63,355 nt of DNA from positions 1 through 63,355 of the forward strand of contig VGOC01000006.1 of NCBI GenBank assembly GCA_016865865.1. The letters are read 5' to 3'. The translations under genes were made by a program, and so were the position numbers. Below the pieces are notes generated by a model that was not told the origin of the DNA, did not search any database, and saw only the letters and a program-made list of their open reading frames with translations. The stretch comes from Chloroflexota bacterium. GTDB lineage: Bacteria > Chloroflexota > Anaerolineae > Anaerolineales > UBA11858. Of this stretch, positions 25,399 through 36,147 are shown piece by piece; the first letter of the stretch is position 1, and each line of letters starts with the position of its first letter.

Positions 25399-25402
<4 letters not shown>
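24914..25402 (+). CDS. Second DUF488 family protein
   Basis: A 162-residue DUF488-like protein. It has VTIGVYGFSETQFFETL at the N-terminus, VFCDVRWRRG, and CVEREPAACHRSLLAE at the C-terminus, matching the CxE...CHR motif of the family. It contains an Arg/Lys-rich middle segment (residues about 78-98) absent from the first DUF488 gene. Its stop overlaps the TTG start of the RecQ fusion (TTGA), so the two proteins are made together and probably work together. Confidence 0.85.
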
Positions 25403-28332
<2,930 letters not shown>

Positions 28333-28349
28333 TAAGATGTCTGAGTTCC

Positions 28350-28456
28350 CTGAAAAAACTCATGAATGAGGGGGCGGGGAGGCATATATGGGGGTGCGTG
28401 CTGCGCACGCACCCCCATATATGCCTCCCCGAATCCTCTACCCGTAGTTTTTTCAG
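28350..28456. mobile_element. MITE-like hairpin element F
   Basis: Perfect outer ends CTGAAAAAACT (28350-28360) and AGTTTTTTCAG (28446-28456) flank a perfect 26-bp stem (28376-28401 with 28405-28430) and a TGC loop. It matches element E in reverse orientation. Where E has C in GGGGCGGC, F has A, and the pairing base has changed too, so the stem is conserved. Confidence 0.85.
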
Positions 28457-28486
28457 TCGAGTAACTTCTTACTGCCCAGGTACGAA

Positions 28487-29548
28487 ATGTCCCCAGATAC
28501 GAGACTCTTCTCATCTTCGGTCTGGATAGTTCTCCTGGTAGTAACCACCTTACTACCAACGCGGAGCGTCCTTGCTCACCCCTCTCGACAGGAGCAACCT
28601 CCTCCCACCCCCGCCGAACTCATCGCGGCGGTCAATAATCTACGCCTGTCGTATAGCCTGGAACCTCTGAACGTCCACCCCATCCTGATGCAGGTCGCCC
28701 AAAGCCAGGCAGACGCCCTGGCGGCTACCGGCGGCGCCATCGGACATACACGCCCATCAGGCATTTCGCTGACCCAGCAACTGCTTTTATTGGGATACCC
28801 ACTGTCAGGCGACTTGACCCTGGGAGGCTACCGGTCGGAAAATTTCGTTGTCGTCCCTGGGTCGAGCATCGAGGAGATCATCGCGATCTGGATGATGGAC
28901 GAATTGCACGCCACTACCATGTTATCCGAATACCGCACCGACATCGGCGCGGGGATCGCCTTCGACGACGAGGGACAGACATACTACGTCATTGATACCG
29001 CGCTCCAAACACCGAGCGGCAAGCAGCAGGCCATCGCCGGGCTTATCCTGACCGGCATCCCCATGACGCAAACCAGCCTTTTGGGGGACGCCACCCAGGC
29101 TGCGCAGAGCCTGCAAATCTCCCAATATATCGTTCCTGTCACCCGCAGCACCGCCCGGCCCAATGGAGATGTGATCCACGAAGTGCGCTACGGTCAGGCC
29201 CTATGGAGCATCGCCATTGCCTATGGAGTCAAGATAGATCAGATCCGCCGCTACAATAACCTGGCCGACACGACCATCTATACCGGTCAAACCCTGTTAG
29301 TGCAAAAGGGCGCCACGCAGCCCCCGGCTACGCCAACCGCCACAGGCTCACTCCCCCCCACGCCGTCGCCAAAACCCGCCTCGCCGACGCTCACCACCAC
29401 CCCCGAACCGGCTGTCCCATCGCCCATCCCCGAGAGTTCCAACGCAGCCCTGTGGTTGAAGATGCTGGCGCAGGTCATTCTCCTGGCGCTGTTCTTCCAT
29501 GGGCTGATCACCATACTGCGAAAATTGCAGAAGAAGAAAGACGAATAG
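28487..29548 (+). CDS. Secreted CAP-domain protein with LysM and C-terminal membrane helix
   Basis: A 353-residue protein with an N-terminal signal helix ending near RSVLA. A CAP/SCP-like domain spans about residues 45-180 (AAVNNLRLSYSLEPL, QSQADALAATG, GHTRPSG, NFV). One LysM spans about 225-272 (EVRYGQALWSIAIAYGVKID). A Pro/Thr linker follows, then a final transmembrane helix and a basic tail (KLQKKKDE). This layout places it outside the cell, bound to peptidoglycan or a cell-wall polymer and tethered to the membrane. CAP proteins vary in activity, so function is open. Confidence 0.85.
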   Translation: MSPDTRLFSSSVWIVLLVVTTLLPTRSVLAHPSRQEQPPPTPAELIAAVNNLRLSYSLEPLNVHPILMQVAQSQADALAATGGAIGHTRPSGISLTQQLLLLGYPLSGDLTLGGYRSENFVVVPGSSIEEIIAIWMMDELHATTMLSEYRTDIGAGIAFDDEGQTYYVIDTALQTPSGKQQAIAGLILTGIPMTQTSLLGDATQAAQSLQISQYIVPVTRSTARPNGDVIHEVRYGQALWSIAIAYGVKIDQIRRYNNLADTTIYTGQTLLVQKGATQPPATPTATGSLPPTPSPKPASPTLTTTPEPAVPSPIPESSNAALWLKMLAQVILLALFFHGLITILRKLQKKKDE

Positions 29549-29558
29549 AGAAAACATC

Positions 29559-31652
29559 ATGCCAATCGATCCCTCCCTGAACCCCTTTTTCAATCCCCAG
29601 GGCGTCGTCGTCATCGGCGCATCGAACGATCCCACCAAGCTGGGCTACGGCCTGGCGATCAACCTGGTGCGCAGCAACTACCAGGGGGCGGTGCATTTCG
29701 TCAACATCAAAGGCGGCAAGCTGTTTGGACGCCCGATCTACACCAACGTGCTCGAAGTCCCCAACCCGGTTGACCTGGCCGCGGTGCTGATCCCTGCGCC
29801 CCTTGTGGCCGACGCCTTGCGCCAATGCGGGCAGCGCGGCATCCAGGCTGTCATCATCGGTTCTGGCGGATTCCGTGAGGTGGGCGCCGAAGGCGCAAAA
29901 CTCGAAGCAGAGGTCCTGGAAGTCGCCCGCCAATACCGCATCCGGCTGATCGGCCCGAACTGCATCGGACTGCTCGACACTCACTTACCGATAGATACAA
30001 CCTTCCTGCCGCCGCCCGGCCCTACCCCGGGCGATGTGGCCTTCATCTCCCATTCTGGCGCCATCTGCGCGGCGGTCATTGATTGGGCGCGCGGCCAGGG
30101 GTATGGCCTCTCGCGCTTGTTGAGTTTGGGCAATCAGGCCGATGTCAGCGAGACGGATATGCTGGTTCCCGTGGCTGCCGATCCCTACACGCGGGTGCTG
30201 GCGTTGTATCTGGAAGGCGTCAAAGATGGACGACGGTTCATCGAGCAAGCGCGTCAGGTGGTGCGCGAGAAGCCGATCATCGCCCTCAAGGTCGGTCGTT
30301 TCGGGAGCGGCCAAAGGGCGGTGGCCTCTCACACCGGCGCGCTGGCTGGCCAGGAGAGCGCCTACAACGCCGCTTTCCGCCGCGCAGGGGTATTGCGTGC
30401 TGAAACCAGTGAGGAGATGTTCGACCAGGCGCGCGCCCTGGCCTGGTGTCCGCCGACGAGGGGGCGACGGGTAGCCGTGTTGACCAATGCGGGCGGACCG
30501 GGAGTCACGGCGGCGGACGCCCTCGAATCTTTGGGGCTGGAACTGGCTGAATTCAGCGGACATACGCGCGCCGCCCTGGGGGTGATTCTGCCTCCCGCAG
30601 CCAGCCTGCACAATCCGGTGGATATGCTGGCATCCGCCACCCCCGATCAATTCGCCGAGAGCCTGCGCATTGCGCTGGCCGACCCCGGCGTAGATAACGT
30701 GATGATCATCTTCCCCACGCCGCCGATGTACACCGCCGGCTCGGTTGCCAAAGCCGTCATTCCTGTGATCCACAGCGCCGAGAAGCCGGTGGTGGTTGCT
30801 GTGATGGGGGAGCGTTTGATCCAGGAGGCCGTGGAACACTTCCGCGCCGCTCATGTGCCCGAATATCGCTTCCCCGAGCGTGCAGCCGCAGCCCTGGCCG
30901 CGCTGGTCGAGCGCGCCGAATTGCTCGAATACGCCCTGGCTGAGCCAGTGAGACCGGTCGAGACTTCCGAAGTCTTTACGCAGCGCTTCGAGCGCAGCGA
31001 GGAAGCAGAGACTTCGGAAGTCTTGATGCTGCTCGACGCCTACGGCATCCCCATGGCCAGGATGGAATTAGCCCGATCTGCGGACGAAGCCCTTGCCATT
31101 GCACGTCGAATAGGGTTGCCGGTCGCCCTCAAAGTCGCCTCGCCAGAGATCTCTCACAAATCTGATGTCGGCGGGGTGTTGCTCAATTTAGGGGATGAAG
31201 CGGCCATCTGCAGCGGATACGAAGAGATCCTTCGACGGGCGCGATCAGCCCACCCCCAGGCCGAAATCCAGGGGGTCTTCGTCCAGCCCATGATCCCCTC
31301 GGGTCAAGAAGTCATCATCGGAGCGGTGCAGGACCCCCAGTTCGGCGCACAGGTGATGTTCGGCTCTGGAGGCACGGAGGTCGAGGGGCTGAAAGATATC
31401 GCCTTCGGATTGGCGCCCCTGACCCGGCTCGAAGCAGAATACATGTTGAAGAGCACCTGGGCTGGTCGCAAGCTCGAAGGTTTTCGCAACATTCCGCCCG
31501 CCGACCGGGAGGCCGTGTTAGATGTCCTCATCAGGCTGGCGCAACTGGCTGCCGACCACCCCGCTCTAGGGGAAATCGAAATCAATCCACTGCGGGTGTT
31601 GCCCAAAGGCCAGGGCGTTGTGGCCGTAGATGTGAGGACGGGTTGCCGATGA
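29559..31652 (+). CDS. Acyl-CoA synthetase (NDP-forming), fused acetate-CoA ligase family
   Basis: A 697-residue fused alpha-beta enzyme. It has a CoA-binding Rossmann domain (VVVIGASNDPTKLGYG, residues 17-32), two succinyl-CoA-ligase-like domains (FISHSGAI, SHTGALAG with the phosphohistidine-type His), and an ATP-grasp domain from about residue 490 (RIGLPVALKVASPEISHKSD). It interconverts acyl-CoA, NDP and phosphate with acid, CoA and NTP. A palindromic insertion at 30961-31023 falls exactly in the linker before the ATP-grasp part. The stop overlaps the next start as ATGA. Confidence 0.9.
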   Translation: MPIDPSLNPFFNPQGVVVIGASNDPTKLGYGLAINLVRSNYQGAVHFVNIKGGKLFGRPIYTNVLEVPNPVDLAAVLIPAPLVADALRQCGQRGIQAVIIGSGGFREVGAEGAKLEAEVLEVARQYRIRLIGPNCIGLLDTHLPIDTTFLPPPGPTPGDVAFISHSGAICAAVIDWARGQGYGLSRLLSLGNQADVSETDMLVPVAADPYTRVLALYLEGVKDGRRFIEQARQVVREKPIIALKVGRFGSGQRAVASHTGALAGQESAYNAAFRRAGVLRAETSEEMFDQARALAWCPPTRGRRVAVLTNAGGPGVTAADALESLGLELAEFSGHTRAALGVILPPAASLHNPVDMLASATPDQFAESLRIALADPGVDNVMIIFPTPPMYTAGSVAKAVIPVIHSAEKPVVVAVMGERLIQEAVEHFRAAHVPEYRFPERAAAALAALVERAELLEYALAEPVRPVETSEVFTQRFERSEEAETSEVLMLLDAYGIPMARMELARSADEALAIARRIGLPVALKVASPEISHKSDVGGVLLNLGDEAAICSGYEEILRRARSAHPQAEIQGVFVQPMIPSGQEVIIGAVQDPQFGAQVMFGSGGTEVEGLKDIAFGLAPLTRLEAEYMLKSTWAGRKLEGFRNIPPADREAVLDVLIRLAQLAADHPALGEIEINPLRVLPKGQGVVAVDVRTGCR
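30961..31023. repeat. In-frame palindromic repeat in the acyl-CoA synthetase linker
   Basis: AGACTTCCGAAGTCT (30961-30975) and AGACTTCGGAAGTCT (31009-31023) are exact reverse complements, and each is itself nearly palindromic. They encode ETSEVFTQRFERSEEAETSE. The same ACTTCGGAA core forms the intergenic hairpin at 46315-46347. Confidence 0.85.
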
Positions 31653-32782
31653 ATGAAGCCTGGCGGGTCGCTGAGCTATTTACTCTCGCGGGGAGGGTAA
31701 TAGATGTCAGGGCGCACGGCGAAGGCAACATCAACGATACCTACCTGGTCACAATCGCTCGAAAGCCCCAGCCCTCCGAGAAATTCATCTTACAACGCAT
31801 CAATACCCACGTATTCAAACGCCCGGAATGGATCGTTGCCAACATGCGCGCCATCACGGAACATGTCGGAGGCAAATCGGTACACGAAAGCGGCGCTTCG
31901 AACCGCAGATGGGAGCTGCCGACGCTACGATCCACGCAGCAGGGAGAGGATTTCTTCGTGGATTCCCAGGGGGCCTTTTGGCGGGCGATCAACTTCATCG
32001 CTGGCGCAAGGGCTTTCGATACCGTCCAAAGCCAGGCGCATGCCCGCGAGGCAGGCTATGCCCTGGGGCGCTTCCAGAGACTGCTGAGCGATCTCGATCC
32101 TGGAAGGCTCCACGATACGCTGGTCGGTTTTCACATCACCCCACGATATCTGCACGCCTATGACGAAGCGGTGAGTCGTCCCTCTCGGGTCGTCGAGTCG
32201 CCTGAGACGCGCTATTGCCACCGCATGATCGCAGAACGCCGCCATTGGGCCTCGGTTCTGGAGGACGCCAGGGATCGAGGCAGGCTGCAAGTCCGCATCA
32301 TGCACGGGGACCCCAAAATAGACAATATCATGATCTGCGAGGAGACTGGCCAGGCGGTCAGCATCATTGATCTGGATACGGTCAAACCAGGCCTGATACA
32401 GTATGACATCGGCGATTGCCTGCGTTCCAGTTGCAATCCTTTGGGTGAGACCACCAGTAAGCTCGATGATGTGCGTTTCGAAACCGACCTCGCCCAGGCC
32501 ATCCTCGAAGGATATTGTTCGGTCGCCGATGAATTCCTGACCGAGAACGACTACGCATACATGTACGACAGCATCCGTCTGTTGACCTTCGAATTGGGGT
32601 TGAGATTTTTCACAGACTTTCTGGCGGGGGATGTGTACTACAAGATCAAATACCCCGAACACAACCTGGAACGCGCCATGGTGCAGTTCAGGTTGACGGA
32701 GAGCATCGAGGTTCAAGAGGCGGCTATACGCGCCATCATCGCTGATCTTATCCCCTTTGCAGCAGCGATGGCTGCAAAGTAA
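31649..32782 (+). CDS. Aminoglycoside-phosphotransferase-fold kinase, N-acetylhexosamine kinase-like
   Basis: About 377 residues. ATG 31649 overlaps the previous stop (ATGA) and is preferred to an upstream TTG at 31643. It has GEGNINDTYLV (nucleotide loop), FILQRINTHVF, the catalytic HGDPKIDN and the metal-binding IDLDTVKPGL followed by YDIGDCLR. These motifs resemble NahK-type N-acetylhexosamine 1-kinases more than antibiotic kinases. It probably phosphorylates a sugar or small metabolite; the substrate is inferred from motif likeness only. A terminator hairpin follows directly. Confidence 0.8.
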   Translation: MNEAWRVAELFTLAGRVIDVRAHGEGNINDTYLVTIARKPQPSEKFILQRINTHVFKRPEWIVANMRAITEHVGGKSVHESGASNRRWELPTLRSTQQGEDFFVDSQGAFWRAINFIAGARAFDTVQSQAHAREAGYALGRFQRLLSDLDPGRLHDTLVGFHITPRYLHAYDEAVSRPSRVVESPETRYCHRMIAERRHWASVLEDARDRGRLQVRIMHGDPKIDNIMICEETGQAVSIIDLDTVKPGLIQYDIGDCLRSSCNPLGETTSKLDDVRFETDLAQAILEGYCSVADEFLTENDYAYMYDSIRLLTFELGLRFFTDFLAGDVYYKIKYPEHNLERAMVQFRLTESIEVQEAAIRAIIADLIPFAAAMAAK

Positions 32783-32784
32783 CA

Positions 32785-32827
32785 CCCGTCCTCGGGCGCC
32801 CCGGGGACGGGGCTGGAGATCGTTTTT
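32785..32827 (+). terminator. Probable rho-independent terminator
   Basis: A 12-bp stem (32785-32796 with 32800-32811, one G-T pair) closed by CGC is followed after about ten bases by TTTTT. It ends the 29559-32782 operon. Confidence 0.65.
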
Positions 32828-33015
32828 GTGTGATTTTTCGTTGGGATACTAAGCTGTCGAGGGTAACAGTTTCTCGTAACTCTCAACCAGAATCGCTCCG
32901 GGCTTTTCACCCCGTCTATTGTCTATTGGATTCAGGATCGGTTGACGAGCTTTCCGTAGGTTATATCCATTGCAGCTGATTTCCGATTCGGGAAGTGTCA
33001 ACTTTTATACTGCTC
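32828..33015. other. Intergenic stretch with nothing recognisable
   Basis: About 190 bases between the terminator and element B show no convincing gene, RNA or promoter in either direction. Both flanking genes point towards the 32783-33160 gap. Confidence 0.5.
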
Positions 33016-33144
33016 TCAATAATAGGACTTACGCAGTTGCATAAGAGAAGCCCGGAAATTGGGGGTGTGCGGGGTGCTTCGCACCCCGCACACCCCCAAT
33101 TTCCGGTATTTTTTATCGAACTGCGTAAGTCCTGTCAATAATAG
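33016..33144. mobile_element. MITE-like hairpin element B with target-site duplication
   Basis: Ten-base direct repeats TCAATAATAG at 33016-33025 and 33135-33144 flank the unit. Inside them are 15-bp terminal inverted repeats AGGACTTACGCAGTT (33024-33038) and its complement (33119-33133). Inside those is a perfect 26-bp stem (33052-33077 with 33081-33106) with loop TTC. Nested terminal repeats with a flanking duplication are what a non-autonomous transposable element leaves. Confidence 0.87.
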
Positions 33145-33160
33145 ACTTCGCTTCATGCCT

Positions 33161-34180
33161 TCAGAGTTTATGGGCCGATTGACGGAGGGAGTCGAGCCGC
33201 GCCTGGGGCAGGCCGGGCAACACTTCCAGGGCAAAGAAAATGCCTGTCCCTTCGGAAACGATCGAGGCCGAAACGTTGCCATTCAGCACTGCCTCGAGTG
33301 GATCGTATGTGCGCCGATAGCCGGCCAGGAATCCGCCGCAAAATGCGTCACCCACCCCGGTAGGGTTGACCAGCCGCGCCGGATAGGCAGGGATCTCCCA
33401 ACGAGACCCCGAGGCTGCCTCATAGAGCCATTGGCCGCGCTCCCCGCGTTTGATGACCACGAAATCGCATCCATAGGCCGCGATGGCTTCGGCCATTTCC
33501 CATGGGTCTTTGGAGCGTCCTTCGAAGAGCGCCCGCAGGTCCTCCTCCGCCGGAAGAAAGGCGGTCAGCCCGGTGATCAGGCTGGGGACATCATTCCAGA
33601 AAGTCGCATTCATATACCCTGGGGCCGGGTCGAGCGTAACGGTGGTGATGCTCCCCTGGCGCAACACCGCCGGGATCAGGCTGTGAGTCATATAATCGAG
33701 CGGACATAGATGCGCGGCCGATGCCTCCAGATAGATAGCGGGGATATCCCCCTGGCGCAACGAGACTGGCGTCAGCTTCATACGACTATCGAGGGCCTCG
33801 CTGGAGTCTCTATATCCCAACAAAGCCTTCGGGAAAGGCACTCCCAGACGAGCGAAGTGCGTCACCGGGTTGCCTTTGACGCGAGTGGCTTTATCGGTGT
33901 ATATGTAGAAATTCCTCACGTCAACGGCCTCGGGAAGCACGTTCACGCCTCGGGTGTCGAACCCCCTTTGGGCCAGTTCGTCCAGCCAGCCTTGGGGATA
34001 GTCCTCGCCAACACGGGCGATCAACCCTGGGGGAGGCGTGTCCTCCCATAGCTTCGATCCAACGGCGGCATAGGGCGCATTGCCCCCCAGCACATCTACC
34101 ATGGCTTTATCGTCAGCCGTGATGAAGAAGTCACGGTATAACTCCCCAGCGAAGATGAAGCGCGGCGTTTCCATTGTCAT
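33161..34180 (-). CDS. PfkB-family carbohydrate kinase
   Basis: A 339-residue ribokinase-fold sugar kinase. It has FAGELYRDFFI at the N-terminus, GGNAPYAAVGSKLW (substrate-side glycine motif), and the ATP/anion-hole signature NPTGVGDAFCGGF near residue 285, with the catalytic Asp in GVGDAF. It phosphorylates a sugar or nucleoside; the substrate is not clear. ATG at codon 1 or codon 3 could start. Upstream lie hairpin elements C and D and the divergent PLP-lyase gene. Confidence 0.88.
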   Translation of the reverse strand: MTMETPRFIFAGELYRDFFITADDKAMVDVLGGNAPYAAVGSKLWEDTPPPGLIARVGEDYPQGWLDELAQRGFDTRGVNVLPEAVDVRNFYIYTDKATRVKGNPVTHFARLGVPFPKALLGYRDSSEALDSRMKLTPVSLRQGDIPAIYLEASAAHLCPLDYMTHSLIPAVLRQGSITTVTLDPAPGYMNATFWNDVPSLITGLTAFLPAEEDLRALFEGRSKDPWEMAEAIAAYGCDFVVIKRGERGQWLYEAASGSRWEIPAYPARLVNPTGVGDAFCGGFLAGYRRTYDPLEAVLNGNVSASIVSEGTGIFFALEVLPGLPQARLDSLRQSAHKL

Positions 34181-34242
34181 GAGGTCATTATACTGATCTT
34201 TTCGTTATTGTGCATGCTTTTTGTGTGCGCACAAAATATGTA

Positions 34243-34309
34243 AGGGATTGTCCCGAAAAAGGGGTGTGGGCGTGCTCCGCACGCCCACACCCCTTTTTCG
34301 GGAATCCCT
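34243..34309. mobile_element. Hairpin element C
   Basis: A perfect 24-bp stem (34252-34275 with 34279-34302) with loop TCC, starting CCCGAAAAAGGGGTGTGG. Short outer arms AGGGATT (34243-34249) and AATCCCT (34303-34309) flank it. No target duplication was found. Confidence 0.8.
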
Positions 34310-34367
34310 CTGACAACATTTGCACGCACACTACTTGTTCGTAATCATGCGAAATGGCGCGAATGTT

Positions 34368-34494
34368 GATAAAATGTAACTACTCAGCCAAACGGGGAAG
34401 TTCCCGAAAAAAGGGTGTGCGTAGGGGGCTGCGCCCCCTACGCACACCCTTTTTTCGGGCTAATCCGTTCGATGGCTGAGCAGTTACGATAAAA
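34368..34494. mobile_element. MITE-like hairpin element D with target-site duplication
   Basis: GATAAAA occurs at 34368-34374 and 34488-34494 as a flanking direct repeat. Terminal inverted repeats GTAACTACTCAGCCA (34376-34390) and TGGCTGAGCAGTTAC (34473-34487) match at 14 of 15. The core is a perfect 27-bp stem (34403-34429 with 34433-34459) with loop TGC. It ends 12 bases before the next start codon, so it forms most of that gene's leader. Confidence 0.85.
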
Positions 34495-34506
34495 AGTGTT
34501 TATCTT

Positions 34507-35991
34507 ATGGCCGGAATACAACTTCATCTCCCTTCGATTGGCTCTTCGCGAGAGGAAATTCTTGCAAGAATGCGCGCTGTGCGCGACCATGATGTCAGAT
34601 GGCAGCAAGGCCGCGCCTTCGGGATGACTTATTACATCAGCGAAGAGGTAGACGAGCTGCTCAAAGAGGCCTACACCCTGTTCTTCTCCGAAAACGGCCT
34701 CAACCCGACCGCTTTTCCCAGCCTGCGCAAATTCGAGACCGAAGTGGTCGCCATGACCGCCGCGCTGCTCGGCGGCGACCCTTCGGCATGCTCAGGGGAG
34801 GTCGTGGGCAACATCACAACCGGCGGCACCGAGTCGCTGTTGATGGCTGTCAAAACCGCGCGCGATTGGGCGCGCCAACACAAGCCCGAGGCGCGTGAAC
34901 CGGAGATGGTGCTGCCGCTCTCGGCGCATCCGGCTTTCGACAAGGCTGGCGAATACTTTGGCGTGCGCGTGATCCACACGCCGCTGCGCGAGGACTACCG
35001 CGCCGACGTGGGCGCCATGCGCGCGGCCATCACTCCGAATACGATCTTGATGGCCGCCTCGGCGCCCGCCTATCCTCACGGCGTTGTGGATCCCATCCAC
35101 GAGCTGGCCGAGGTAGCCCAGGAACACGACCTGCTCTTCCACACCGATGCCTGCGTGGGCGGCTTCATGCTGCCGTTCGTGCGCAAATTGGGTTACCCGG
35201 TACCGGACTTCGACTTCAGCGTGACGGGCGTGACTTCTATGTCAGCTGACCTGCACAAATTCGGTTATGCCGCCAAACCGGCCTCGGTAGTGCTCTACCG
35301 GGACGCAGAACTGCGCCGCCATCAAATGTTCGTCTATACCGATTGGCCGGGCGGCATCTACCCCTCGCCGACCATGACTGGCTCACGCGCTGGCGGCCCG
35401 GTAGCCGCAGCCTGGGCTTTGATGAACTTCCTGGGCGAAGAAGGCTACCTGCATATTGCCGGGGCAGTGATGGAGACGACCAAATATATCCAGGCGGGCA
35501 TCGCCGCCATCCCCGGTATCCGGGTGATCTCCGATCCCGAGATGAGCGTCTTCGCCATTGGCCCCTCCGAGGAGGATGGATTGGACGTTTACGAGCTGGC
35601 CGACGAACTCTCGCTGCGAGGCTGGCACTTCGACCGGCAGCACTTTCCGGCCAGTCTGCACGTGACGGTCAGCTACATTCACCAGGCCATTCGGGAGGAG
35701 TTTCTGCGCGATCTGGTCGAGTGCGCTGAGATCGTCCGTCGGCCCAGTCTGCGAAAATCTATCAACCGCGCTGTGATCAGTGTAGCCAATGCCGCCGCCC
35801 GCCTGCTGCCGGAGAAGTGGATGAGCGCCGCCATGGACAAAGCCTCCGCCCTGCTGGGCGGCTCTGGCAGCGGTCTGCCCTCGCGCATGGCGCCCATGTA
35901 CGGACTGATCGGCTCTCTGCCCAATCGAGGCGACTTGAAAGAATTCGTGTTAGATTTGATTGACGGGATTAATCGGTACAGTGAACAGTAA
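34507..35991 (+). CDS. PLP-dependent lyase/decarboxylase, sphingosine-1-phosphate lyase-like
   Basis: A 494-residue fold-type I PLP enzyme. It has TTGGTESLLMAVKTAR (cofactor phosphate site), HTDACVGGF with the ring-facing Asp, and SADLHKFGYAAKPASV, where the Lys after His forms the Schiff base. The overall match, including MTGSRAGGPVAAAW, is to the S1P lyase/group II decarboxylase branch. Bacterial members cleave phosphorylated long-chain bases or decarboxylate amino acids, and the two cannot be separated here. The last codons (RYSEQ) are encoded by the beginning of heptamer array H3. Confidence 0.85.
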   Translation: MAGIQLHLPSIGSSREEILARMRAVRDHDVRWQQGRAFGMTYYISEEVDELLKEAYTLFFSENGLNPTAFPSLRKFETEVVAMTAALLGGDPSACSGEVVGNITTGGTESLLMAVKTARDWARQHKPEAREPEMVLPLSAHPAFDKAGEYFGVRVIHTPLREDYRADVGAMRAAITPNTILMAASAPAYPHGVVDPIHELAEVAQEHDLLFHTDACVGGFMLPFVRKLGYPVPDFDFSVTGVTSMSADLHKFGYAAKPASVVLYRDAELRRHQMFVYTDWPGGIYPSPTMTGSRAGGPVAAAWALMNFLGEEGYLHIAGAVMETTKYIQAGIAAIPGIRVISDPEMSVFAIGPSEEDGLDVYELADELSLRGWHFDRQHFPASLHVTVSYIHQAIREEFLRDLVECAEIVRRPSLRKSINRAVISVANAAARLLPEKWMSAAMDKASALLGGSGSGLPSRMAPMYGLIGSLPNRGDLKEFVLDLIDGINRYSEQ

Positions 35992-36127
35992 GCAGTGGGC
36001 AGGAGACAGTAAAAAAACATGACCTGCGCAATCATGCCTGACACCCCGGCGCCTGGCACTTGGCACATGACACTTGACACCTGACACTCGACACCCTCAC
36101 ACTTGACACCCTCACACCTGACACTTC
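35977..36127. repeat. Heptamer arrays H3 (CAGTGAA and GACACTT types)
   Basis: A first run of CAGTNNN units (35977-36014) overlaps the end of the PLP-lyase gene. A second, longer run (36038-36127) contains about 12 units of the GACACTT/GACACCC/TCACACT kind. Both keep a 7-base period. The second ends seven bases before the AAAGGAG ribosome-binding site of the transporter. Confidence 0.85.
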
Positions 36128-36147
36128 TATTGCCAAAGGAGCATCCC

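Noticed and set aside
35977..36127. CRISPR array
   Set aside because: Units are 7 bases and contiguous, with no spacers and no cas genes anywhere in the window.
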